Counted from the first letter of the stretch, positions 1 to 8,365 are shown. The stretch: 64,000 nucleotides of DNA from Bacteroides sp. (GCA_023665085.1 JAMPEQ010000005.1:62001-126000); one strand, 5' to 3'. The notes: generated by a model from the sequence alone, not told the origin. Numbers and translations: made by a program.

Positions 1-17
1 AAAGAAAGGAAACAATC

Positions 18-1286
18 ATGAACTTATTTTTATCAAAAATACTTGCTGCTATTATGTCGCTTATTTGCGCAATCAATCTCGCTACCCCTGTAGGTTACAA
101 AGTACCCAAAGTTGTTCATAATGTAACACCGTATTCGTCTGAAGCAACAGAAGGAACAGGATACGATGATGAAACAGACTATGAACTTGATAATAAAAAC
201 GAAGAAAATCCTGAAACTCCGGATACTCCTGATACAGACGATCAGGATAAAAACACTAACGAAGAAACAAAAAATGATCAGGCTCCGGCAACTCCTGCTG
301 AGACTCCTGAAAACACAAACAATAACGAAAACGACACAATGTCAGATCGCGCAGAGAATGTATTGGGCGATTTAGGCAATACAAATGACACAGCCAATCC
401 GGCTGATGAAGACGAAATTAACGTCGAGGATCTTGAAATACTTGACACAATTGATATTTCAGCAACAGAAAATGATAATGTTACATTAACATTATATGCT
501 GATGCTAAGCAGAGCAATGATGATTCAACAATATCAGCTTCTAAAAAAGCAGCTGCTACAGTAGACTTTAACAAGTCAGAAATCAGCAGCCAAGGCGATG
601 ACGGTACTCCGACAGTAACTGCTACAGCAGTTGTAAGCGGTGACGGCAATATGGAAGATAATGTTTACAGACATTTTGTTGATATTGATAAATTTATTGA
701 CAGCACTGAAGCTGCAATTGCTGAGTGTTATGGTCTTGAAAGAGAAATGGTTACACATTATACTCCTGAAGGTTTAACAGATCTTTTTGAAGTTGATGAA
801 CACACCTCATATTTTACCACTTGTGACACTCCGATTGGACCAGAGGGTATTACCCTTGCTATCACTGATGAAGTAAGAGAAGCAATTATCCCTGCAACAA
901 TGCTCAAATTTGCTATTAACGAAATCTCTTTTAAAGGTAATATTACAAACATTTCTGATGGTGCATTCCTTTTATGTGATGCCTTAACAGATATTACAAT
1001 TCCTGAAACAGTTAAAACAATCGGTGAAAACGCATTTTCATACTGCTCAAATCTTAAAAATGTTGTTATACCTGAAGGCGTTGAGTGCATCAAAGCTTCT
1101 GCATTTATGCACTGCGACAACTTAGAAACAGTTACTCTTCCATCAACAATTAATTATATCGGTGACGAAGCGTTCTCATTTATGATGGCAGGTTCTAAGA
1201 TTACCTGTGCAACTCAGGAAGTAAGAGGTCTTTTTAATTATTACAATGTAACTGCTGAAAGAACAACTGTTACTGTAGCAGAATAA
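18..1286 (+). CDS. Secreted BspA-like leucine-rich-repeat protein
   Basis: Extracellular protein of 422 aa. An N-terminal hydrophobic segment (about residues 5-24) looks like a signal peptide or anchor. It is followed by a long acidic, low-complexity linker rich in Asp, Glu, Asn, Pro and Thr (about 40-140). The C-terminal part (about 300-400) has LRR_5/BspA-type repeats, seen as repeated phrases such as ITIPETVKTIGENAFSYCSN and VTLPSTINYIGDEAF. The start follows a good AAAGAAAGGA ribosome site. Families of this type are usually surface adhesins or host/matrix-binding proteins; the ligand here is unknown. A strong terminator lies about 110 bp downstream. Confidence 0.8.
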   Translation: MNLFLSKILAAIMSLICAINLATPVGYKVPKVVHNVTPYSSEATEGTGYDDETDYELDNKNEENPETPDTPDTDDQDKNTNEETKNDQAPATPAETPENTNNNENDTMSDRAENVLGDLGNTNDTANPADEDEINVEDLEILDTIDISATENDNVTLTLYADAKQSNDDSTISASKKAAATVDFNKSEISSQGDDGTPTVTATAVVSGDGNMEDNVYRHFVDIDKFIDSTEAAIAECYGLEREMVTHYTPEGLTDLFEVDEHTSYFTTCDTPIGPEGITLAITDEVREAIIPATMLKFAINEISFKGNITNISDGAFLLCDALTDITIPETVKTIGENAFSYCSNLKNVVIPEGVECIKASAFMHCDNLETVTLPSTINYIGDEAFSFMMAGSKITCATQEVRGLFNYYNVTAERTTVTVAE

Positions 1287-1392
1287 CGAAGAAAATTACT
1301 AACGCAAGATAACTTCTTGCAGTATAAATATAAATATTTGTATAATAATGGCTGTTATGGCTGTAATTAATATATGAATGTTCGCATTTGTG

Positions 1393-1433
1393 AAAAAGCG
1401 GTTCTACGGAGTAATTCGTAGAACCGCTTTTTT
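1393..1433 (+). terminator. Rho-independent terminator after the LRR gene
   Basis: Perfect 16-bp stem (1393-1408 with 1417-1432), 8-nt loop and a T-run. The A-run on the other side makes it potentially bidirectional, so it may also serve the convergent yoaK-like gene. Confidence 0.9.
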
Positions 1434-1490
1434 ATTTAGCCAAACGAGAGTCGAATCTTATTTTGTTCAACTCTTGTTTAGCTAACTTAA

Positions 1491-2207
1491 TCAATGTCCG
1501 TGTGGCTTTGCAGAAAATCTGGATCTTTCCTTTTTCAAATCTGCATAAAGAAAATCAAAAAACAATACCGCAAGAGGAATAAGAACAAACCAGATTGCCT
1601 TGCCTTCAACAAGACTGCAGAGCACTGTAGAAATAATTGCACCGATAATAAAGCACACAATCATTGTAATATGATGAAAAAGCATTTTTAAATATGTTTT
1701 ATCATTTTTATTTTTAAATGCCTTAACAGTCCATACGCCTATCTGCCTCACATGATTTGTGCAGAATGTAGTTGCACTGGGAATTCCCTGTGCCTGCCGA
1801 AATGTATTATACTGCATGGAGCATATAAAGTTAATTGCTACTTGAGATATCTGAAAAGGTGCACTTTCAGGAATAAATCCCAGCAGTATTACAACAATAA
1901 TTTCAAGGGCAATGAGCAGCGTATCCCACCTCACAGCCCTCATCTTTTTTACAGGATTAGGCAGGGCTTCACTGAATACAGCACCCAAAAGGTATGCTCC
2001 CATCGGTATCAAATAGTAGAAGGCTTCTGAAAAATTCTTTTTACCCAGCTCCATAGCAAACAAAACAAAGTTAGCAGTCTGTGCATTGCAGAACACACCG
2101 CCGCGTATAGAATAGGTAAACGCACCATAAAAGCCTGCAATAAAAATCAGCACACCGAATACCCACCGCTTTTCACATTCCAAATATTCTTCTTTATCCT
2201 TGTCCAT
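1491..2207 (-). CDS. YoaK/DUF1275 family membrane protein
   Basis: Integral membrane protein of 238 aa with about six hydrophobic segments. The N-terminal GVLIFIAGFYGAFTY, followed by GGVFCNAQTANFVLFAMELG, matches the conserved start of the YoaK/DUF1275 family (usually 220-240 aa). The middle segment QYNTFRQAQGIPSATTFCTN is also typical. The start is the ATG behind an AAGGAGAG ribosome site. The family is often called a transporter-like protein, but no substrate is established. It is a single gene, convergent with the LRR gene. Confidence 0.8.
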   Translation of the reverse strand: MDKDKEEYLECEKRWVFGVLIFIAGFYGAFTYSIRGGVFCNAQTANFVLFAMELGKKNFSEAFYYLIPMGAYLLGAVFSEALPNPVKKMRAVRWDTLLIALEIIVVILLGFIPESAPFQISQVAINFICSMQYNTFRQAQGIPSATTFCTNHVRQIGVWTVKAFKNKNDKTYLKMLFHHITMIVCFIIGAIISTVLCSLVEGKAIWFVLIPLAVLFFDFLYADLKKERSRFSAKPHGH

Positions 2208-2365
2208 AATCTCTCCTTATGAAAAAAGCCATATTATAACCTGTCAGCCAAACAAAGTAAGGCTAAACTCAAGCTATTATACGGCTGTAATAAAAATTTT
2301 TCAAGTGAGAAAAGGATATTCAATTAAAGCTGAAGTGCTGTTAAATAAAAAATATCATATTATTT

Positions 2366-3133
2366 TTAATTACCTTTAATCCGCTTAAGTGCATTTTTTT
2401 CAAGTCTGCTTACCTGTGCCTGAGATATGCCGACCTCTTTAGCAACCTCCATTTGCGTTTTGCCCTGCATAAAGCGCAGATACATAATATTGCGTTCGCG
2501 GTCATCAAGATTTTTTATTTCATCCTTAATCATCATTTCATCTATCCAGTCAGTGTCGGTGTTACTGTCACCCACCTGATCCATTACATAGATAGTATCA
2601 CCGCCGTCGGAATAAACAGGCTCATAAAGTGAAACCGGATCAACTATAGCCTCAAGGGCAAGCACTACATCAGACTTTTTCATATCAAGCTCCTTTGCTA
2701 TTTCATCAACTGTAGGCTCTTTGCCGTATTTATTAGTAAGCTGTTCCTTCACCTGCATGGCTTTATAAGCAGTATCACGCATTGAACGAGAAACTCTAAT
2801 GGGGTTATCGTCACGCAAAAATCTGCGTATCTCTCCGATACACATAGGAACTGCATAAGTGGAAAATTTTACCTCTAATTCCAAATTAAAGTTATCAATT
2901 GCTTTTATCAATCCGATAACACCTACCTGAAAGAGATCGTCCATATCTTCACTGCGGTTTGAAAAACGCTGCACCACAGATAAGACAAGACGCAAATTGC
3001 CGTTAATAAGTTCTTCTCTTGCTTTTTTATCACCATTATGAGCCTTGTGAAGTAATTCCATTTTCTCTTTTTCTTTAAGCACCTTTATACTGTTCGTATT
3101 AATTCCGCATATTTCTACTTTATTAAACTGCAC
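2366..3133 (-). CDS. sigG: RNA polymerase sporulation sigma factor SigG
   Basis: Forespore-specific sigma-70-family factor that directs late forespore transcription. The NKVEICG start region, region 2 (NGNLRLVLSVVQRF, DDLFQVGVIGLIKAIDNF, KFSTYAVPMCIGEIRR), VSLYEPVYSDGGDTIYVMDQ and the region 4 HTH KTQMEVAKEVGISQAQVSRL closely follow B. subtilis SigG. I place the start at the GTG at 3133 (255 aa) because AAGGAAG lies at the right spacing before it and the N-terminus then aligns with SigG; the upstream in-frame ATG gives 19 extra hydrophobic residues without family support. No sigE or spoIIG neighbour is seen, so the gene stands alone. It implies descent from an endospore former. Confidence 0.93.
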   Translation of the reverse strand: MQFNKVEICGINTNSIKVLKEKEKMELLHKAHNGDKKAREELINGNLRLVLSVVQRFSNRSEDMDDLFQVGVIGLIKAIDNFNLELEVKFSTYAVPMCIGEIRRFLRDDNPIRVSRSMRDTAYKAMQVKEQLTNKYGKEPTVDEIAKELDMKKSDVVLALEAIVDPVSLYEPVYSDGGDTIYVMDQVGDSNTDTDWIDEMMIKDEIKNLDDRERNIMYLRFMQGKTQMEVAKEVGISQAQVSRLEKNALKRIKGN

Positions 3134-3281
3134 AAAATCTTCCTTTACAAATTTATGTAAAAGGCTCAAATATATTATTAACATCAACATGTGAATTTAT
3201 AATAACAATTATGTATTTTCAGATTTATTATGCAAACCGGCATTTATAACAGCGCTTAAAATTTAGAAATTAAAATAAAGT

Positions 3282-3310
3282 TTGACAAAGGGTTTTTCTT
3301 TTACTATAAT
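3282..3310 (+). promoter_or_regulatory. Consensus sigma-A promoter for tRNA-Arg
   Basis: TTGACA (3282-3287), 17-bp spacer, TATAAT (3305-3310). This is an exact consensus promoter about 45 bp before the tRNA. Confidence 0.9.
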
Positions 3311-3354
3311 TGTTAGCGGAGTAATAATGACAATGCTCCTGTAATTCAATAAAT

Positions 3355-3431
3355 GTCCCGTTAGCTCAGCAGGATAGAGCAACTGCCTCCTAAGCAGTAG
3401 GTCGGAGGTTCGAATCCCCTACGGGACGCCA
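3355..3431 (+). tRNA. tRNA-Arg (anticodon CCT)
   Basis: Cloverleaf with acceptor GTCCCGT/ACGGGAC, D-arm GCTC/GAGC, and anticodon stem ACTGC/GCAGT around the loop CTCCTAA, giving anticodon CCT (reads AGG). Discriminator G and encoded CCA (3429-3431) are present. The T stem GGAGG/CCCCT contains an A-C mismatch at the middle pair and a G-T pair at its base, which is unusual. Confidence 0.93.
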
Positions 3432-3432
3432 C

Positions 3433-3463
3433 AACGGAGCAGTATCAAACTGTTCCGTTTTTA
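3433..3463 (+). terminator. Terminator after tRNA-Arg
   Basis: 11-bp stem (3433-3443 with 3449-3459, one G-T pair), 5-nt loop, then a T-rich tail. Confidence 0.85.
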
Positions 3464-3514
3464 TTGCTTAAAAATGGATTATTGACAACATCGTTTCATA
3501 GTTGTATAATATTT

Positions 3515-3735
3515 TTGAACATAAAATGATGACAAGGACATGATTTATTCTGCAGGCTTTCAGAGAGTGCGTGGGCGGTGAAAACGCATAAGACAAGGAA
3601 TAAATTACCACCTTTGAGTGCCGTTAATACCGGTCGGGTACTCCCGTTACAGAGCAATGAGAGGCGAATTTTTCGCAATTCAGGTGGAACCGTGCAATTA
3701 TGCACCCTGATTTTATATCAGGGTGCTTTTTTAAT
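3515..3735 (+). promoter_or_regulatory. T-box riboswitch (threonine, specifier ACC) controlling thrS
   Basis: The leader contains the stem I elements AGAGAGTGCGTGGGCGGTGA, GAATAAATTACCACCTTTGA and GAGTGCC. The T-box bulge AGGTGGAACCG lies at 3682-3692, followed directly by a terminator hairpin (3702-3710 with 3718-3726) and a T-run. The codon in the specifier position is ACC (3607-3609), which matches the downstream threonyl-tRNA synthetase. Uncharged tRNA-Thr should stabilise the antiterminator and allow thrS expression. The 5' boundary is approximate. Confidence 0.93.
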
Positions 3736-3754
3736 TATTATGGAGGATTTATTT

Positions 3755-5692
3755 ATGAAAATCACATTAAAAGATGGCTCAGTAAAAGAATTCAGCTCAG
3801 CTGTTTCTGCTGCTGACATTACAAAAGAAATTTCTATGGGACTTTACAGAAACGCTTGTTCCTGCAAAATCAACGGTGAGGTCTGCGACCTGAGAACAGT
3901 TGTTGACACCGACTGCGAATTTGAAGTACTTACCTTTGATAATGCAGACGGCAGAAAGACCTTTAATCATACCGCATCTCATATTATGGCTCAGGCTGTT
4001 AAAAGACTTTATCCCGAAGCAAAACTGACTATAGGTCCTGCTATTGACAACGGATTTTACTATGACTTTGACGTTGAAACTCCTTTCTCTCCGGACGATT
4101 TGGAAAAAATCGAAAAGGAAATGAAAGCAATTGTTAAAGAGAATCCGCAAATTGAGCGTTTTGAACTTTCTCCCGCTGACGCAGTTAAGCTTATGGAGGA
4201 GAAAAACGAGCCTTATAAAATTGAACTTATTAATGAACACGCAGAAAAAGGCGAGCCTATCAGCTTTTACAAACAGGGTGAATTCACTGAACTTTGTGCA
4301 GGTCCTCACCTTATGGACATGAAGGTTGTTAAGGCATTCAAACTCACAAACTGCACAGGTGCTTACTGGCGCGGTGATGCAAAAAATAAGATGCTCTGCC
4401 GTGTTTACGGTACTGCTTTTCCAAAGGCTGCAATGCTTGAAGAGCATTTAACAATGCTTGAAGAGGCTAAAAAGCGTGACCACAACAAGCTTGGACGTGA
4501 GCTTGAGCTGTTTACAACAGTTGACTATATTGGTCAAGGCTTACCTATCCTTTTACCAAAGGGAACAAAAATTATTCAGATTTTACAGCGTTTTGTTGAG
4601 GACGAAGAGGCAAAGAGGGGCTGGCAGCTTACAAAAACTCCTCTTATGGCAAAGAGTGATTTATACAAAATTTCAGGTCACTGGGATCATTATCAGGACG
4701 GTATGTTTGTGCTCGGTAATCCCGAAACAGACAAGGAAGTATTTGCACTGCGTCCTATGACATGTCCGTTCCAGTATCAAGCTTATCTCAACAAGCCTCG
4801 TTCATACAGAGATTTACCTCTTCGTTATGATGAAACATCAACCCTTTTCAGAAACGAAGCAAGCGGTGAAATGCATGGCTTAATCCGTGTAAGACAGTTT
4901 ACAATTTCAGAAGGTCACCTTATGTGTACTCCTGATCAGCTTGAGGATGAATTCCGCGGATGCTTTGAGTTATGCGAATATATGCTCAAAACTCTCGGTC
5001 TTTATGAGGATGCAAGCTTCAGATTCTCTCAGTGGGATCCTAACGACAGAGAAAAATATATCGGTACAGAAGAGCAGTGGAACGAGGCTCAGGGCAAGAT
5101 GAAGAATATTCTCGATGATCTGGGTGTTGACTATGAAATCGGTATTGGCGAGGCTGCTTTCTATGGTCCTAAGCTCGATATTCAGATTAAAAACGTATTC
5201 GGCAAGGAAGATACACTCATCACAATTCAAATTGACCAGATGCTTGCTGAAAAATTCGGAATGGAATATGTTGACAAAGACGGTGTTAAGAAAAATCCAT
5301 ATATTATTCACAGAACTTCAATTGGTTGTTATGAGCGTACTCTTGCTTATCTTATCGAAAAATATGCAGGTGCATTTCCGACATGGCTTGCTCCTGTTCA
5401 GGTTAAGCTTCTGCCTATTGCAGACAGACATCTTGACTATTTATATGATGTTAAAAAAGCTCTTGAGGCAAAAGGTATCCGCTGTGAAATAGATGACAGA
5501 TCAGAAAAAATCGGATTTAAAATTCGTTCTGCTCAGCTTGAAAAAGTGCCATATATGCTTCTTGCAGGTGATAAGGATATTGAAAACAACACTATCTCCG
5601 TACGTTCAAGAAAGAATGGTGACGAGGGTGCTTCTACTCTTGATGAATTCCTTGAAAGAATTCTCAATGAGGTAGAAACAAAAGCATTATAA
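3755..5692 (+). CDS. thrS: Threonine--tRNA ligase
   Basis: Charges tRNA-Thr with threonine in the cytoplasm. At 645 aa it is full length. Domains in order: TGS (1-60), editing domain with HTASH (His72/His76) and CAGPH (Cys181/His185), class II catalytic core with RPMTCPFQ, TSTLFRNEASGEMHGLIRVR and the HLMC zinc region, and the C-terminal anticodon-binding domain (LLPIADRHLDY onward). I chose the ATG behind TGGAGGATTT; the longer in-frame extension would translate through the T-box terminator and is not credible. Expression is controlled by the T-box upstream. Confidence 0.97.
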   Translation: MKITLKDGSVKEFSSAVSAADITKEISMGLYRNACSCKINGEVCDLRTVVDTDCEFEVLTFDNADGRKTFNHTASHIMAQAVKRLYPEAKLTIGPAIDNGFYYDFDVETPFSPDDLEKIEKEMKAIVKENPQIERFELSPADAVKLMEEKNEPYKIELINEHAEKGEPISFYKQGEFTELCAGPHLMDMKVVKAFKLTNCTGAYWRGDAKNKMLCRVYGTAFPKAAMLEEHLTMLEEAKKRDHNKLGRELELFTTVDYIGQGLPILLPKGTKIIQILQRFVEDEEAKRGWQLTKTPLMAKSDLYKISGHWDHYQDGMFVLGNPETDKEVFALRPMTCPFQYQAYLNKPRSYRDLPLRYDETSTLFRNEASGEMHGLIRVRQFTISEGHLMCTPDQLEDEFRGCFELCEYMLKTLGLYEDASFRFSQWDPNDREKYIGTEEQWNEAQGKMKNILDDLGVDYEIGIGEAAFYGPKLDIQIKNVFGKEDTLITIQIDQMLAEKFGMEYVDKDGVKKNPYIIHRTSIGCYERTLAYLIEKYAGAFPTWLAPVQVKLLPIADRHLDYLYDVKKALEAKGIRCEIDDRSEKIGFKIRSAQLEKVPYMLLAGDKDIENNTISVRSRKNGDEGASTLDEFLERILNEVETKAL

Positions 5693-5701
5693 ATTTATAA
5701 A

Positions 5702-5737
5702 AAAATCTGCAATCGTTTTAACGCGGTTGCAGATTTT
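5702..5737 (+). terminator. Terminator after thrS
   Basis: 12-14 bp stem (about 5702-5714 with 5723-5736) around TTTTAACG, then TTTTATTTT. Confidence 0.85.
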
Positions 5738-5835
5738 ATTTTAATCGAAATTCAAATCCACTATTCGCAGACTTATTCCACTATGCATTCATTGATATCT
5801 TTTCTCATATGTCTTATGATAAATACAGGAGAAAT

Positions 5836-5946
5836 AGTGTGAAAAATCACACTGTTCCGATTATATCACCCTCAAAATTTGCCTATGGCATAATTTTGAG
5901 ATGGTTAAATTTCCATTATACGCCTTATCCGGCTACAATAAGGCGT
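5836..5946 (+). repeat. Three successive inverted repeats in the gap before the 5999 gene
   Basis: The roughly 300-bp gap after thrS holds AGTGTGA/TCACACT (5836-5853), a 13-bp arm pair CTCAAAATTTGCC/GGCATAATTTTGAG with one bulged base (5871-5900), and ACGCCTTAT/ATAAGGCGT (5920-5946). None has a clear T-run, so they are not ordinary terminators. I recognise no riboswitch class. They could be leader structure or decayed repeat DNA. Confidence 0.5.
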
Positions 5947-5998
5947 GCAGATGATATTTAATGAACTATTTGTTGCCGGAAAGGCTACGGAAATTATT

Positions 5999-6550
5999 AT
6001 GAGTAAAAATAAAAAAAGAAAATATTCCATTACTGCGATAATTTTAATAATTTTGGTAATATCATCTATTGTTTATATTCGCGCAGACAGATGGTTATAC
6101 TACAGAGTGTATACAGGTAATAGAATTACTGTAAATCTTCATGCAGCTATTGACAACGAAAAAGTTTTTGCTGATGATATTTCTGCTCAGAATTTGTATG
6201 TTCAGTATATTGACAATAAAGAAATATTAAAAAATGAATATGATTTATCGGTAAAAAGCAAAGATGATTTTGTAAAATTTTCAATAAAGGCTGACTCGTA
6301 CGGAGAACATTATATGGGTGTATCAATAAACTCATATAATTTTGTTCTGCGTGCTTATCAATGGAACTGGTGGGATGTGCAGAATATTACACTTTATATT
6401 GACATAAACAGCAAAAATAATACATTCACATTTCATCAGGAAAACAGCCATATTTCAGAAAACATGGGATATATTCCTGATTATGAAAGTACAAAACCTG
6501 AAACCCATTCTATCGATGATGTTAATAATATTTTCATCGGAACAGATTAA
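5999..6550 (+). CDS. Hypothetical single-pass membrane protein
   Basis: 183 aa from the ATG at 5999. A basic N-terminus (SKNKKRKYS) precedes one strong transmembrane segment (ITAIILIILVISSIVYI, about residues 11-28), then an extracytoplasmic domain of about 150 aa rich in aromatic residues and predicted strands. I do not recognise the family. The upstream in-frame ATG at 5945 would add 18 residues but lies on the arm of an inverted repeat. No clear Shine-Dalgarno is seen for either start, so the start is uncertain. Confidence 0.6.
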   Translation: MSKNKKRKYSITAIILIILVISSIVYIRADRWLYYRVYTGNRITVNLHAAIDNEKVFADDISAQNLYVQYIDNKEILKNEYDLSVKSKDDFVKFSIKADSYGEHYMGVSINSYNFVLRAYQWNWWDVQNITLYIDINSKNNTFTFHQENSHISENMGYIPDYESTKPETHSIDDVNNIFIGTD

Positions 6551-6659
6551 GCTGGAAAAATGATTTTAAAATAACAAATTTTCTATCTGTTATTATATGC
6601 AGTTATGCAGATAATATTAATGCACTAAGGTGCATGGAAACATGGAGAGGAGAATTGTT

Positions 6660-6833
6660 ATGAAAAAAACATCGGCAAACATTATGAAGGTTATGGGTGC
6701 AACCATTGCAGTTTGCTCTGCGGCAGCTTTAATGACATCGACAAAATCAAATTCGCAGACAGCAAAAAAAGCAATGCAGAAAACTGTGGACAAGGTTGCA
6801 GGTTTTGTAGATACAATGACTTCAATGATGTAG
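6660..6833 (+). CDS. Small hypothetical membrane-associated peptide (57 aa)
   Basis: The ATG at 6660 sits behind a strong GGAGAGGA ribosome site. The peptide starts MKKTSANIMK, has a short hydrophobic stretch VMGATIAVCSAAALMTS (about residues 11-27), and ends in an amphipathic, Lys/Gln/Thr-rich tail. A perfect terminator follows within 10 bp, which supports a real one-gene transcript. Function unknown; it resembles small envelope-associated proteins of gut Clostridia only in general layout. Confidence 0.6.
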   Translation: MKKTSANIMKVMGATIAVCSAAALMTSTKSNSQTAKKAMQKTVDKVAGFVDTMTSMM

Positions 6834-6840
6834 GCAAAGT

Positions 6841-6870
6841 AAAAGACTTCTCATGAGAGAAGTCTTTTTT
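6841..6870 (+). terminator. Terminator after the 57-aa peptide
   Basis: Perfect 12-bp stem (6841-6852 with 6857-6868), ATGA loop and T-run. Confidence 0.92.
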
Positions 6871-6924
6871 CATTATTAATATAAATTAATGTTTCTTATT
6901 TATTGGATTGTTGGTATTTAATAT

Positions 6925-7036
6925 AAACCGTGCGTCAGCACAAATATATTTAATTTAAAATATATTCTATAAATTTATATACAGAATAACAATTTGACAA
7001 ACCACGTGTGTTAGGTGTTCCAAGGACGCCTAACCC
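6925..7036. repeat. Non-coding gap with a dispersed-repeat fragment and a hairpin
   Basis: The 350-bp gap 6834-7183 holds ACCGTGCGTCAGCACAAATA (about 6928-6947), a string found again near 51565. It also holds an inverted repeat GTTAGGTG/CGCCTAAC around TTCCAAGGA (about 7010-7034, one wobble pair), preceded by TTGACA at 6994. No convincing gene is present. Confidence 0.55.
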
Positions 7037-7183
7037 TATGATAATACTTAAACTTTTGGCGACAGTTGAAGCAATGTGTTCTAATCAAATAATACTACAC
7101 TTCAGTAGCAATTGCAACACTTTTATGGCATTTAATGATAAAATAATAAAAATTTGTTTTTGCAGAAAGGATATTGCATTATT

Positions 7184-7408
7184 ATGAAATATACAGAAAG
7201 ACTTGAAGATTTAAGAAAAGACCATGATCTGACACAAGAACAAGTAGCGAAATCATTAGGATTAAAAAGAGAACAATATCGAAGATATGAAACAGGAATA
7301 AATGAAATTAAAGCTGGATTTATTGAAAAAATATGTCTTTTTTATAATGTATCAGCTGATTACTTACTCGGATTTACCAATGAATATAAACAGCTTCCTA
7401 AAAAATAA
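7184..7408 (+). CDS. Xre-family helix-turn-helix regulator
   Basis: 74-aa protein that is essentially one HTH_3 DNA-binding domain: LTQEQVAKSLGLKREQYRRYETG, then IKAGFIEKICLFYNVSADYLLG, the usual Cro/C1 helix pattern. The ATG at 7184 starts KYTERLEDLRKDHDLT; an upstream TTG at 7154 is in frame but less likely. It is probably a small autoregulator, target unknown. It stands alone between a repeat-rich gap and the convergent fol operon. Confidence 0.8.
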   Translation: MKYTERLEDLRKDHDLTQEQVAKSLGLKREQYRRYETGINEIKAGFIEKICLFYNVSADYLLGFTNEYKQLPKK

Positions 7409-7452
7409 GAAATGGCTTCCCATTATAAAAGTCGTTTCTGTTCGTTAACATC

Positions 7453-7506
7453 GTTTAGTATCCTGTGTCTCAGTGCACATTGTGCGCGCGGCACAGGATG
7501 CTAAAC
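7453..7506. repeat. Long hairpin between xre and folK
   Basis: 15-bp arms GTTTAGTATCCTGTG and CACAGGATGCTAAAC (one G-T pair) enclose a GTGCACATTGTGCGCGCGGC core. The same kind of core recurs at about 51440-51470. It lies between convergent genes and may act as a bidirectional terminator, but it lacks T-runs. Confidence 0.65.
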
Positions 7507-7523
7507 TATAATTTATACAACTT

Positions 7524-8003
7524 TTACTGCTCTTTGGCGAGCTTGATTTCCTGCCCTTCAATTTCATCAATAAACGGATTGATGTCAGTGCCGAAAACAA
7601 TTCCGTCGGGATAAAGCTCTTTGAGAGGTTCGAGCACAAATCTGCGCTGATGATAGCGTGGATGAGGAACAATAAGATTTCTGCTGTTTACAGTCATATC
7701 CTCTGCAAAAATAATATCTATATCCAAAATGCGCGGTCCGTTTTTTACAGTCCTAAGTCTGCCGAAGCCTGCTTCAATACCAAGACACGCACCAAGCATT
7801 TCACCAGGCTCAAAAAGTGATTTTACCACCAGCATAATATTGTAAAAATTCTGCTGATTTGCATAGCCCACAGGCTCTGTTTCATAAATTGATGACTGTT
7901 TTTTAACATCTGTATAGGGCAGAAGATTGATTGAATCAATGCATTTGTCAATATTTTCTTTTCTATTACCTATATTTGTTCCCACACACAAAATATAAAT
8001 CAT
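7524..8003 (-). CDS. folK: 2-amino-4-hydroxy-6-hydroxymethyldihydropteridine diphosphokinase
   Basis: Transfers pyrophosphate from ATP to 6-hydroxymethyl-dihydropterin in folate synthesis. 159 aa, normal length. HPPK motifs: SIYETEPVGYANQQNFYN (substrate loop), GPRILDIDIIF (metal-binding Asp pair) and VPHPRYHQRRFVLEPL. It starts 2 bp after folB ends, as the last gene of folE-folP-folB-folK, so it is presumably co-transcribed with them. Confidence 0.95.
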   Translation of the reverse strand: MIYILCVGTNIGNRKENIDKCIDSINLLPYTDVKKQSSIYETEPVGYANQQNFYNIMLVVKSLFEPGEMLGACLGIEAGFGRLRTVKNGPRILDIDIIFAEDMTVNSRNLIVPHPRYHQRRFVLEPLKELYPDGIVFGTDINPFIDEIEGQEIKLAKEQ

Positions 8004-8005
8004 AA

Positions 8006-8365
8006 TTATCTTGCTCTTTCTATATGTACTCCAACCCAGCCGAAATCGGCTTTCATAGGTGCTTCAGGCTTTTTGAGTGTAATATCAACTCTTGAAACGT
8101 CGTTATATTCATCAAGAATAGCATCGGCTGTAACCTGTGCTGCCTTTTCTATCAAATCGTATTTTTCAGCAGTAAAAACTCTTCTGACTGTTTTTATAAC
8201 CTTGGCGTAGCTTACAGTATCGTCAACATTATCACTGTGACATGCTTTTGTAATATTTACATATAAATCAATGTCAAAATAAAAATTCTGACCATCCTCT
8301 TTTTCTTCCGGATTTACGCCATGATAAGCAAAAAGCTTTAAATCTCTTATCAAAATTTTATCCAT
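8006..8365 (-). CDS. folB: Dihydroneopterin aldolase
   Basis: Converts 7,8-dihydroneopterin to 6-hydroxymethyl-dihydropterin and glycolaldehyde. 119 aa. Seen: LKLFAYHGVNPEEKEDGQNF (active-site Glu region), YAKVIKTVRR, and the C-terminal LKKPEAPMKADFGWVGVHIER with the catalytic Lys. It begins at the base after the folP stop, so coupling is tight. Confidence 0.95.
   Translation of the reverse strand: MDKILIRDLKLFAYHGVNPEEKEDGQNFYFDIDLYVNITKACHSDNVDDTVSYAKVIKTVRRVFTAEKYDLIEKAAQVTADAILDEYNDVSRVDITLKKPEAPMKADFGWVGVHIERAR

Noticed and set aside
2366-3190. ATG at 3190 as the sigG start
   Set aside because: It adds 19 hydrophobic residues absent from SigG proteins; the GTG at 3133 has a proper Shine-Dalgarno.
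3578-3754. In-frame N-terminal extension of thrS
   Set aside because: It would be translated through the T-box and its terminator; the ATG at 3755 has the ribosome site and aligns with ThrRS.
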